Below are positions 24,739-32,515 of a stretch of DNA of 64,000 bases, piece by piece; the stretch's first letter is position 1; each line of letters opens with the position of its first letter. The position numbers were made by a program, and so were the translations under genes. Under the pieces are notes generated by a model. The model worked only from the letters and a program-made list of their open reading frames with translations. It was not told where the DNA came from and made no database searches. This stretch comes from Olsenella sp. SW781. GTDB lineage: Bacteria; Actinomycetota; Coriobacteriia; Coriobacteriales; Atopobiaceae. The stretch spans positions 1-64,000 of the forward strand of contig NZ_SJOU01000009.1 of assembly GCF_012027725.1 (NCBI RefSeq). The letters are read 5' to 3'.

Positions 24739-24766
24739 GCGCCTCCGCCCCTGGCTGCGGGAAGGC

Positions 24767-25933
24767 CTAGCGGCGAACCAGCACGGCGACGCTCTCCACG
24801 TGCTTGGTGTGGGGGAACATGTCGACCGAGGTCACGCGCTCAATCCGGTATCCCAGCGAGCGGAGCACCTCCACGTCGCGTGCCTGCGTCACAACATTGC
24901 AGGAGACGTAGACGATGCGTTCCGGCGCAAGGGCCGCCGCGCCGCCAAGGAACTCCGGAGTGCTCCCGGCGCGTGGGGGATCCATGATGATGGCGTCGAA
25001 ACGCTCGTTGCGTCCGCGGCCGGCCATCCATTCCGTGGCGTCGGCCGCCACGAACGCGCTCTGTCTCTCGACGCGGTTTGCCTGGGCGTTGCGCCGCGCG
25101 CAGGATACGGCGGCGGCAACTCGCTCGACTCCGACGATCTGCAGATTAGGCCGTCGCGCTGCCGCGCAGATGCCGATGGTTCCCGTTCCGCAGTACGCGT
25201 CGAGCACGCGGCCTGCGTCGCCGATCCCTTCGATTGCCAGCCGGTAGAGCACCTCGGTCTGCTGCGGGTTGGTCTGGTAGAAGCTCGTGGGGCCGATCTC
25301 AAAACGGCACCCAAGCAGCTCGTCGTGCATGATGCCGGGCCCGTAGAGCGTGTGACACAGGCGACCGAGAATGGCGTTCGTCCTGCGGTCGTTCACGTTC
25401 TGCACGATGGTCGTGACCTCGGGACAGGTCGCGCGCAGCTCGCCCACCAGGCGTTCGCGGTTCCTGAGCTCGTTCACGCGTGTCACCAGCACGAGCATTA
25501 CGTCATCGGTCGCGTATCCGCAGCGCACGACGGCGTGGCGCAGTACGCCGGTGCCGCGGTCCTCGTCGTAGGGCGGAATGTGCATCCTCTCAGCGACCCT
25601 GGCAACGGCGTTCAGGATACGCCGGCCCCGTCGATCCTCCACGAGGCAGTCGGAGCACGGCACGATCCGATGCGTTCCCGCCGCGTAGAATCCGCTCAGC
25701 ACGCGTCCGCGTGGTGCATGGGCAAACGGGGTCGCCGCCTTGTGGCGGTAGTGCAGCGGCTCCTCCATGCCGCGGATGTCCTCGAGTGCGCCGCCGTCGG
25801 CAAGGACCATCTCGCCGAGGAGCTCCCTGACCTGCTCTTGCTTGCGCCGGAGCTGTATGGGGTAGGGGACCGCGAGCCACTCGCAGCCTCCGCATTCACG
25901 CGAAATGGGGCAGGTGTACGTCTTGTATCCCAT
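24767..25933 (-). CDS. RNA uracil-C5 methyltransferase (RlmD/RlmC/TrmA family)
   Basis: A 388-residue SAM-dependent methyltransferase that makes 5-methyluridine in rRNA or tRNA. The N-terminus carries an iron-sulphur site: C8, C14, C17 (CPISRECGGC) with a fourth Cys in PCSDC. Further motifs are FYQTNPQQTEVL, the SAM-binding DAYCGTGTIGI, MDPPRAG and the catalytic Cys in SCNVVTQARD (about 345). It lacks the N-terminal TRAM domain common in this family, so it is 40-70 residues shorter than RlmD. Specificity (which uridine) cannot be told from sequence. It stands alone on the reverse strand. Confidence 0.92.
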   Translation of the reverse strand: MGYKTYTCPISRECGGCEWLAVPYPIQLRRKQEQVRELLGEMVLADGGALEDIRGMEEPLHYRHKAATPFAHAPRGRVLSGFYAAGTHRIVPCSDCLVEDRRGRRILNAVARVAERMHIPPYDEDRGTGVLRHAVVRCGYATDDVMLVLVTRVNELRNRERLVGELRATCPEVTTIVQNVNDRRTNAILGRLCHTLYGPGIMHDELLGCRFEIGPTSFYQTNPQQTEVLYRLAIEGIGDAGRVLDAYCGTGTIGICAAARRPNLQIVGVERVAAAVSCARRNAQANRVERQSAFVAADATEWMAGRGRNERFDAIIMDPPRAGSTPEFLGGAAALAPERIVYVSCNVVTQARDVEVLRSLGYRIERVTSVDMFPHTKHVESVAVLVRR

Positions 25934-26074
25934 ACGGACCAGTATACCTACCGTTTGCCGATATGCGCCTCAGTCGTTCGCGACAGGCTTGCAAAGAAAC
26001 CAATGTGATATCACAATGACCTCAGTCGAGGACGCTCACCAAGGGGCGTGCCCGTCACCAGGAAAGGAACTGCA

Positions 26075-27094
26075 ATGACCGTAGAGAAGCAGGCCCGCGC
26101 CGCGTCCGGCTGGCCCATGCTCTTCGTCACCCTCGTCGCCTATGCCGCCGCCATCTGGGGCATGATTCAGGGCATCGTCATCCTCGCCACCGCCGAGGAG
26201 GCCGGCGTGCCCGCGCCCGTCGCGGGGCCCGCGCTGCTCGTGGGCGGCATCGTGCTGCTCATCGTGGCCATCATCGTCAGCTGCGGCTTCTTCTCGCTGC
26301 AGCCCGGCCAGGCCCGCGTGCTCGTGCTCTTTGGCAACTACGTGGGCACCGTCCGCGAGTCCGGCTTCTACTGGGTTAACCCCTTCTACAGCCACAGCCT
26401 GGGCTCGGACGGCACCGGCGCCTCCATCGACGTCAGCCTGGAGGAGGGCACCCCGTCCGTGAAGGCGGCCGCGGCCGCCAAGGCGCTCTCCACCAAGGTC
26501 TCCCTGCGTGCGCGCACGCTCAACGGCGATCGCCTCAAGGTCAACGACAAGATGGGCAACCCCATCGAGATCGCGACCGTCGTGGTCTGGCACGTGGCAG
26601 ACACCGCAAAGGCCCTCTTCGACGTAGACCACTATCCCAGCTACGTGTCCATGCAGACCGAGACCGCGCTGCGCCACGTGGCGAGCATCTACGCCTATGA
26701 CCACATGGAGGACGACGACGCCTCCAACAGCTCCATCACGCTGCGCTCCAACATCGAGGAGGTCTCCGAGTCCCTCAAGGAGGAGCTCGACCGGCGCCTC
26801 GCCCCGGCCGGCGTCTCGGTGGACGACGCCCGCCTCACGCACCTCGCCTACGCGCCGGAGATCGCCCAGGCGATGCTGCGCCGCCAGCAGGCCGAGGCCA
26901 TCATCGCCGCGCGCAAGAAGATCGTCGAGGGCGCGGTCTCCATGGTGGACATGGCGCTCAAGGAGCTCTCCGACGGCGGCGTGGTGGAGTTCGACGAAGA
27001 CCGCAAGGCCGTGATGGCGTCCAACCTGATGGTCGTCCTCTGCGGCGAGTCCGAGGCCCAGCCCGTCCTCAACACGGGTTCCCTCTACCAGTAA
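26075..27094 (+). CDS. SPFH/band 7 domain membrane protein
   Basis: A 339-residue member of the SPFH (stomatin/prohibitin/flotillin/HflK) family, which scaffold membrane microdomains. Two N-terminal hydrophobic helices (about 14-36 and 46-72) precede an SPFH core: LQPGQARVLVLFGNYVGTVRE, then RARTLNGDRLKVND, and a coiled helix RRQQAEAIIAARKKIVEGAV typical of the family. The ATG follows GGAAAGGAA; a nearer upstream in-frame start lacks a ribosome site. A small ribbon-helix-helix gene starts 12 bases after its stop, an arrangement suggesting a two-gene unit. Confidence 0.88.
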   Translation: MTVEKQARAASGWPMLFVTLVAYAAAIWGMIQGIVILATAEEAGVPAPVAGPALLVGGIVLLIVAIIVSCGFFSLQPGQARVLVLFGNYVGTVRESGFYWVNPFYSHSLGSDGTGASIDVSLEEGTPSVKAAAAAKALSTKVSLRARTLNGDRLKVNDKMGNPIEIATVVVWHVADTAKALFDVDHYPSYVSMQTETALRHVASIYAYDHMEDDDASNSSITLRSNIEEVSESLKEELDRRLAPAGVSVDDARLTHLAYAPEIAQAMLRRQQAEAIIAARKKIVEGAVSMVDMALKELSDGGVVEFDEDRKAVMASNLMVVLCGESEAQPVLNTGSLYQ

Positions 27095-27106
27095 GGCGCT
27101 GACGAC

Positions 27107-27283
27107 GTGGCCGCGCGCAAGCAATATCCCCTGCGTATAGACCCAGAGGTCTGGGCCGCGGTGGAGCGCTGGGCCGCCGATGAGATGCGCAGCGCCAACG
27201 GCCAGGTCGAGTGGATCCTGCGTGACGCCCTGCGTCGCGCAGGACGCCTCCCCAAGAAGGGCGAGAAGAACGACGACCAGTGA
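27107..27283 (+). CDS. Small Arc-like ribbon-helix-helix protein
   Basis: A 58-residue protein from the GTG at 27107. [20 protein letters not shown] and [16 protein letters not shown] form a typical Arc-type ribbon-helix-helix: a short beta strand (residues 4-11), then two helices. It would be a DNA-binding dimer. The C-terminal tail KKGEKNDDQ is encoded by the genome-wide word GGCGAGAAGAACG. It lies 12 bases after the SPFH gene with no good ribosome site, so translation is probably coupled. Annotation pipelines with a length cut-off may miss it. Target unknown; it may regulate its own operon. Confidence 0.85.
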   Translation: MAARKQYPLRIDPEVWAAVERWAADEMRSANGQVEWILRDALRRAGRLPKKGEKNDDQ

Positions 27284-27301
27284 GACAAGGGGGCGGGCCG
27301 C

Positions 27302-27366
27302 GCCACTGGCGTCAGGTTTATTTGGCACGCGCGGTTTGCGTGCCAAATAAACCTGACGCCAGTGGC
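27302..27366. repeat. Perfect 29-bp-arm palindrome
   Basis: Arms 27302-27330 and 27338-27366 are perfectly complementary with a 7-base loop. The arm contains CCAAATAAACCTGACGCC and its right arm recurs at 33-59. It lies 19 bases past the small gene's stop, in a position fit for a terminator, though no T-run follows. Confidence 0.93.
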
Positions 27367-27500
27367 ATGCCCCCTTGTCTCGCCCCCTGCCAACGCCCTC
27401 ACCGTTCTTATCGCCCGCTGCCCGATATGTGCGCAACGCCGTGACCAAACGTGGGTAAGGTGAGTCACATCGTGCACAGACCCCGTCCAAGGGAGGCATC

Positions 27501-29576
27501 ATGGCTGCAAAGGGAACGGAGAAGGTCAAGAACGTGGTCCTTGTGGGCCAAGGCGGCGTGGGCAAGACCATGCTGGCGGAGGCCATGCTTCACCTGACGG
27601 GGCGTACCACCCGTCTCGGCGGCCACGCCGGCACCAAGCCCACGCTTGACTACGACGGCGAGGAAGGGGAGCGCGGCTTCTCCATCTCCACCTCCATCGC
27701 CCCGATCATCTGGGAGGGTACGCGCCTGAACGTGCTCGACGCCCCGTGCTACCCCGACTTCGTCGGCGACGCCTACGCCGCCATGAGCGCGTGCGAGACC
27801 GCGCTCTTCATGGTCGACGCCGCCTCGGGCCCGGGCACCATCACCACCCGCCTGTGGTACGCCGCCGAGGAGCAGAGCCTCGCGCGCGCGATCTTCGTCA
27901 ACCGCATCGACCGTCCGGACGCGGACTTTGACGTCGCCATGTCCGCGCTGCAGGACCGCTTTGGCAACAGCCTCGCGCCCGTGACCATCCCGATGGGCTC
28001 CGGCGAGGCCTTCAAGGGCATCATCGACGTCGTCCACATGAAGGCGCGCCACCTCGAGAACGGCAAGCCCGTCGTCGAGGACGTCCCCGCCGAGTTCGCA
28101 GACGCCGCCGAGGCCGCCCGCGCCCAGCTCACCGAGCTCGTGGTGGAGGCCGACGACGAGGTCATGATGAAGTACCTCGAGGGCGAGGAGGTCACGCAGG
28201 ACGAGCTCGAGGGCTTGCTCGCCAAGGCCATCCGCGACCGCGTCTTCGTCCCCGTCTTTGCCGGCAGCTGCGTGCGCGAGGAGGGCGTTATCTCCTTCAT
28301 GGATGCCGCCGTGGCGTGGTTCCCCACGATGGCCGACTTCGGCCGCATTCCGCTCGTCAACGGCGAGCAGCTCGACATCTCCGAGGACGACGAGCGCCCC
28401 GTGGTCTTTGCCTTCAAGTCCCTGAACGACCCGCAGAACGGCCGTCTCTCCTTCCTCAAGGTCCTCGCCGGCACCGTCACGCCGGGCATGGAGCTCACCA
28501 ACGCCCGCACGCGCAAGTCCGAGCGCCTCGGCCACCTCTACCAGATGTGCGGCAAGGAGACCACCGACGTCCAGTCCGCAGCCGCTGGCGACATCGTCGT
28601 GATTCCCAAGCTCGAGGCCATGACCGGCGACACGCTCTCCGTCACCGGCAAGGTCGAGGCCGCCGAGTTCCGCTTCCCCAACTCGCTCTACCGCATTGCC
28701 ATCGAGCCCGACGCGCGCGGCACCGAGGGCAAGCTCTACGCCTTCCTCGAGAAGTCCGCGGACGCCGACCCCACCCTCAAGGTGGAGCGCGACGAGGACA
28801 CCGGCCAGACCGTCATCTCCGCCATCGGCGAGGCGCAGGTCAGCGTCCTTCTTGACCGCCTTGAGGACCGCGCGGGCATCACCGCCCACACCGTGGCGCT
28901 CAAGATTCCGTATCGCGAGACCATCCGTCGCGTTGCCTCCGCCCAGGGCCGTCACAAGAAGCAGACCGGCGGCGCCGGCCAGTACGGCGACTGCTGGCTG
29001 CGCATCGAGCCCAACCCGGGCGCCGGCTACGAGTTCGTGGACGAGGTCGTGGGCGGCCACATCCCGCGCGGCTTCATCCCGGCCATCGACAAGGGCGTCC
29101 AGGAGACCATGCGCGAGGGCGTGCTCGCCGGCTACCCGATGATCGACGTCAAGTGCGCCGTCTATGAGGGTTCCTACCACCCGGTCGACTCCAACGAGAT
29201 GGCGTTCAAGACCGCCGCGCGCATCGGCTTCCAGAAGGCCGTCAGCCAGGCCGAGCCCGTGCTGCTTGAGCCCATGGCGCACCTGCGCATCACCGTGCCC
29301 GAGAGCTACGCCGGCTCCGTGATGGGCGATGTCTCCGCCTCCCGCGGCCGCGTCGAGGGCATGGAGGCCGGCACCGGCGCCGCGGCCGGCGAGACCACCA
29401 TCTCCGCCACCGTCCCGTACGCCGAGGTCACCGACTACGCCACCCGCCTGCGCTCGCTCTCCCGCGGCACCGGCGAGTTTGAGATGGAGGTCAGCGGCTA
29501 CGAGCAGGTGCCGCACGACATCCAGCAGCGCCTGGCGGAGGACTACGCCGCCCGCCGCGCCGCCGGCGAGAAGTAA
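27501..29576 (+). CDS. EF-G-like translational GTPase with altered G motifs
   Basis: A 691-residue paralogue of elongation factor G, full length with all five EF-G domains (domain II GRLSFLKVLAG; domain IV KKQTGGAGQYGDCWLRIEP; domain V VMGDVSASRGRVEGME). The GTPase motifs deviate: G1 is GQGGVGKT (16-23) instead of AHIDAGKT, G3 is LDAPCYPDF (D80) where EF-G has DTPGHVDF, and G4 is NRID (134-137) instead of NKxD. The loss of the G3 Gly-His pair, whose His is catalytic in EF-G, suggests slow or absent GTP hydrolysis. The ATG follows GGGAGG. Comparable EF-G2 or ribosome-protection proteins exist; true function unknown. Confidence 0.88.
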   Translation: MAAKGTEKVKNVVLVGQGGVGKTMLAEAMLHLTGRTTRLGGHAGTKPTLDYDGEEGERGFSISTSIAPIIWEGTRLNVLDAPCYPDFVGDAYAAMSACETALFMVDAASGPGTITTRLWYAAEEQSLARAIFVNRIDRPDADFDVAMSALQDRFGNSLAPVTIPMGSGEAFKGIIDVVHMKARHLENGKPVVEDVPAEFADAAEAARAQLTELVVEADDEVMMKYLEGEEVTQDELEGLLAKAIRDRVFVPVFAGSCVREEGVISFMDAAVAWFPTMADFGRIPLVNGEQLDISEDDERPVVFAFKSLNDPQNGRLSFLKVLAGTVTPGMELTNARTRKSERLGHLYQMCGKETTDVQSAAAGDIVVIPKLEAMTGDTLSVTGKVEAAEFRFPNSLYRIAIEPDARGTEGKLYAFLEKSADADPTLKVERDEDTGQTVISAIGEAQVSVLLDRLEDRAGITAHTVALKIPYRETIRRVASAQGRHKKQTGGAGQYGDCWLRIEPNPGAGYEFVDEVVGGHIPRGFIPAIDKGVQETMREGVLAGYPMIDVKCAVYEGSYHPVDSNEMAFKTAARIGFQKAVSQAEPVLLEPMAHLRITVPESYAGSVMGDVSASRGRVEGMEAGTGAAAGETTISATVPYAEVTDYATRLRSLSRGTGEFEMEVSGYEQVPHDIQQRLAEDYAARRAAGEK

Positions 29577-29605
29577 CGTGCAAAAGGGACAGTCACTTTT
29601 GCACG
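29577..29605 (+). terminator. Hairpin after the EF-G-like gene
   Basis: CGTGCAAAAG (29577-29586) pairs perfectly with CTTTTGCACG (29596-29605). It begins at the stop codon; no T-run follows. Confidence 0.55.
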
Positions 29606-29710
29606 CTGCGACATCGTGACCCCCACGCGGGCGGTCGGTCCCCCGGGTCCGGCCGCCCGTTCTGCTAGGATTGACACCGGAGCACTAACACTTAACCACA
29701 GGAGGAAATC

Positions 29711-30895
29711 ATGCTCTCCGCAGTTCAGATCAAGCCGGACGTCTACTGGGTCGGCGCGCTCGACTGGAACGCCCGCGAGTTCCACGGCTACACCACCGAG
29801 GCGGGCATCACCTACAACGCCTACCTCATCCTGGATGAGAAGGTCACGCTCATCGACACCGCAAAGATCACGTTCAAGGACGAGCTCCTCGAGCGCATCT
29901 CCTCGGTGATCGACCCCTCCAAGATCGACGTCCTCATCGCAAACCACGTCGAGATGGACCACTCCGGCTCCACCTCCGTGATCCACGAGCTCGCGCCCGG
30001 GGCGGAGATCTACTGCTCCGCGCCGCAGGGCGTCAAGAACATGACCGCGCACTTCGGCGACCTCGGCTATCACGGCGTCAAGACCGGCGACACCCTCTGC
30101 ATCGGCAAGCGCACGCTGACCTTCGTGCAGACCCCGATGGTCCACTGGCCGGACAACATGGTCACCTACGACGCCTACGACAAGATCCTCTTCTCCAACG
30201 ACGCCTTCGGCCAGCACTTCGCCAGCTCCAGCCGCTTCGATGACGAGAACGACCTCTGCGAGGTCATGCACCAGGCGCACAAGTACTATGCCAACATCGT
30301 GCAGCCCTACCGCGCGCAGGCCACCGCGGCCGTGAAGGCGGTGCGCGGCCTCGGCCCGGATGCGCTCGACATGATCTGCCCGGCGCACGGCGTCATCTGG
30401 CGCGGCCACGTAGAGGACATCCTCTCCGCCTACGAGGGCTTTGTCTCCGGCGAGGTCCAGGAGCGTGCGCTCGTGGTCTACGACTCCATGTGGCACTCCA
30501 CCGAGAAGATCGCCCGCTCGCTCGTGGACGGCTTCCTCGCCGCCGGCATCCCCGCGCAGCTCATGGACCTCAAGGAGAACCACATCTCCAACGTCATGGA
30601 CGTCTTCATGGACTGCAGGTACGTGTGCGTGGGCTCCCCGACGCTCAACAGCCAGATGCTGCCCACGGTCGCCAGCTTCCTCACGTACATGAAGGGCCTC
30701 TCGCCCAAGAACGAGAACCGCGTGGGCCTGGCCTTCGGCTCGTACGGCTGGGCGCCGATGGGTCCCAACAACGTGGCCAAGGAGCTTGAGGCCGCGGGCT
30801 TCCAGATGCCGGTGAAGACCCTCGCCATCAACTGGATTCCCTCCGACGAACAGCTCACCGCTGCCACCGAGGCCGTGAAGGAGCTCACGGCATAA
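29711..30895 (+). CDS. Flavodiiron protein (A-type flavoprotein)
   Basis: A 394-residue enzyme that reduces oxygen to water or NO to nitrous oxide, protecting anaerobes. The N-terminal beta-lactamase-like domain has the diiron ligands (NHVEMDHSGS: H, E, D, H). The C-terminal flavodoxin domain begins around residue 255 with VVYDSMWHSTEKIARSL, the FMN-phosphate loop, and has GSYGWAPMG. No rubredoxin domain is fused. The ATG follows AGGAGGAAA. A TAGGAT at 29666-29671 may be its -10. Its presence fits an anaerobic or microaerobic lifestyle. The gene ends with a strong terminator and stands alone. Confidence 0.95.
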   Translation: MLSAVQIKPDVYWVGALDWNAREFHGYTTEAGITYNAYLILDEKVTLIDTAKITFKDELLERISSVIDPSKIDVLIANHVEMDHSGSTSVIHELAPGAEIYCSAPQGVKNMTAHFGDLGYHGVKTGDTLCIGKRTLTFVQTPMVHWPDNMVTYDAYDKILFSNDAFGQHFASSSRFDDENDLCEVMHQAHKYYANIVQPYRAQATAAVKAVRGLGPDALDMICPAHGVIWRGHVEDILSAYEGFVSGEVQERALVVYDSMWHSTEKIARSLVDGFLAAGIPAQLMDLKENHISNVMDVFMDCRYVCVGSPTLNSQMLPTVASFLTYMKGLSPKNENRVGLAFGSYGWAPMGPNNVAKELEAAGFQMPVKTLAINWIPSDEQLTAATEAVKELTA

Positions 30896-30921
30896 GCCCG
30901 CAATCGCAAGGCGAGAAGAAC

Positions 30922-30959
30922 GACCGCCCGGGGGCGCCTCCGCTCCCGGGCGGTCTTTT
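30922..30959 (+). terminator. Strong terminator after the flavodiiron gene
   Basis: GACCGCCCGGG (30922-30932) pairs perfectly with 30945-30955 and is followed by TTTT. A copy of GGCGAGAAGAACG (30910-30922) abuts the stem. Confidence 0.93.
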
Positions 30960-31024
30960 CTCATTAGTATGCTCAGCGAATCCTATATAGTTAACCTGTA
31001 TTTCCGCTACGGAATGGATGATAT

Positions 31025-32053
31025 ATGGCTGAGCAGACTCTGATAATCGGGCATAACACTGCGCTTGAGTTCTGGCGTGCGGCGAGGGTTGCCTCGAGCA
31101 ACCTCCAGGAGCCTGAGATGGTGGGCAGGACATGCGGCCGCCTGCCTCAGACCCCGACCTCCCTCGCGCGTCGCGCAATCGAGCTGCTCGGTGCCGAGGC
31201 CCCGATAGACGCCGTCGTGCCAAAGGTCGGGGCGCGAATGAGGAGCCCGCTCATCAGGGCGCATTCGTGTGGGGCGCCCCTGCCGGCGAATAGCCTCTTC
31301 TATATTGATGACGACATCGCGGTCTGTCGGATGCCCGCGGTCCTGGTGCAGCTTGCCCGCGGGTCGACCCCGGTCGAGCTTGCGCGCATCGCATACGAGA
31401 TGACGGGGACCTACGGCTTCGAAGCAGGTAATAGGTCGGATGTGATCCAGGACCTCCGCCCGCTTCTCGATCTCGGGGAGCTCAAGGGCTACGCCCGCTC
31501 ATGCTGCGCAACCGGCACGCGCGGGTCAAGAATTGCGTCTGATGCCCTCAGGTGCGTCGTGCCAAACTCCAACTCCCCGCGTGAGACCGACGTTGCGATC
31601 ATCCTCATGATGCCCCGTTCGGTGGGCGGCTTCGACCTCCCCGGCTTCGCGATGAATCCCACGATCAGGCTCTCTAGCCATCTTGAGGCCATCGTGGGGT
31701 CAGACACGCTGACCCCAGACTTCTACTGGCCTGATAAGAAGGTGATTCTTGAGTACGAAAGCGAGAAGTATCACCGGACGCCCGCGGCGATGAACCGCGA
31801 CGAGCGCCGGCGGCGCGCCTTCGAGAGCGAGGGCTATCGCGTCATGAGGCTCATGAACGACGTTCTGAAAACGAATGACGAGCTCAACAGCTTCATGACG
31901 CAGCTCGCCCAGGCCCTTGGGATCTACAGGCGTCCCGCATCCCAGCGCATGCTCGACCGCAGGAGGCAGCTGAGGGAGGAGCTGTTCGGCCCCGTGAGCG
32001 AGGAGACTGCAAAGCACGAGATGGAGCACCCGTATACTGGCCCGGTCATCTAG
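31025..32053 (+). CDS. Unknown protein with restriction-nuclease-like C-terminal domain
   Basis: A 342-residue protein of unknown role. Residues about 225-290 look like a PD-(D/E)xK fold of the Vsr/DUF559 kind: TPDFYWPDKKVILEYES supplies the Asp and Glu-x-Glu, followed by a basic helix and GYRVMRL, a typical closing strand. The N-terminal 200 residues contain helix-rich segments (SLARRAIELLG; PVELARIAYEMTGTYG) that I do not recognise. The ATG at 31025 has only a weak ribosome site. It is a single gene with its own terminator-like inverted repeat beyond. Such solitary proteins could be defence nucleases; that is inference. Confidence 0.55.
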   Translation: MAEQTLIIGHNTALEFWRAARVASSNLQEPEMVGRTCGRLPQTPTSLARRAIELLGAEAPIDAVVPKVGARMRSPLIRAHSCGAPLPANSLFYIDDDIAVCRMPAVLVQLARGSTPVELARIAYEMTGTYGFEAGNRSDVIQDLRPLLDLGELKGYARSCCATGTRGSRIASDALRCVVPNSNSPRETDVAIILMMPRSVGGFDLPGFAMNPTIRLSSHLEAIVGSDTLTPDFYWPDKKVILEYESEKYHRTPAAMNRDERRRRAFESEGYRVMRLMNDVLKTNDELNSFMTQLAQALGIYRRPASQRMLDRRRQLREELFGPVSEETAKHEMEHPYTGPVI

Positions 32054-32515
32054 CCCCCTCGCCCCGCTCAACGGTGGCGCGTTTCCTGCAATCAGGGGGA
32101 TAGTGCGTAAAAAATCGCGTCCGTCCTGCAATCAGGGGGATAGTGCGAAGGGTTCTGGGGCACCGGGTGAGTAGCCGACGAATCGCCAACAGGCATTTTG
32201 TGGCTGGATCTGATCAGAGGCCCGCCAAAATGGGCTTCTGAGGCCAAAACGACCTTCACACTATCCCCCTGATTGCAGACCAGCGGCCGGTTTCTTCGCA
32301 CTATCCCCCTGATTGCAAAAACAGCCTGGTGCCTGACGCGTCGGAGATTGGCGCGGGCTCCCTTGGCCACCGCCTTCCCCCAGCCTAGGCTTCAGATAAC
32401 GTTGAATGCGCGCACGCCCCAGACCTGCTAAAATCAGTCCATTGTGCCGATGGCTCCATCGTCCCTGCCGGAGGCACGTATCTGACCCAAGACCAAGGAG
32501 GTCGCGCACACGCGC
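32054..32515 (+). other. 462-base intergenic region dominated by an inverted repeat
   Basis: No gene is supported. Half of it is the inverted repeat at 32087-32317; the remainder, 32318-32515, should hold the promoter and leader of the CorC/HlyC gene, whose ribosome site AAGGAGG is at 32494. Confidence 0.6.
32087..32317. repeat. Long inverted repeat, second TGCAATC..GGGATAGTG element
   Basis: Four copies of TGCAATCAGGGGGATAGTGC: direct at 32087 and 32127, inverted at 32257-32277 and 32297-32317 (one inverted copy has one mismatch). Spacing of 40 bases between copies in each arm mirrors the element at 24511. The 109-base centre has no gene. Confidence 0.93.

Noticed and set aside
24511-32317. 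Inverted repeats read as retron msr-msd or as a CRISPR array
   Set aside because: No reverse transcriptase, cas gene or regular repeat-spacer series is present; the copies are two direct and two inverted per element.
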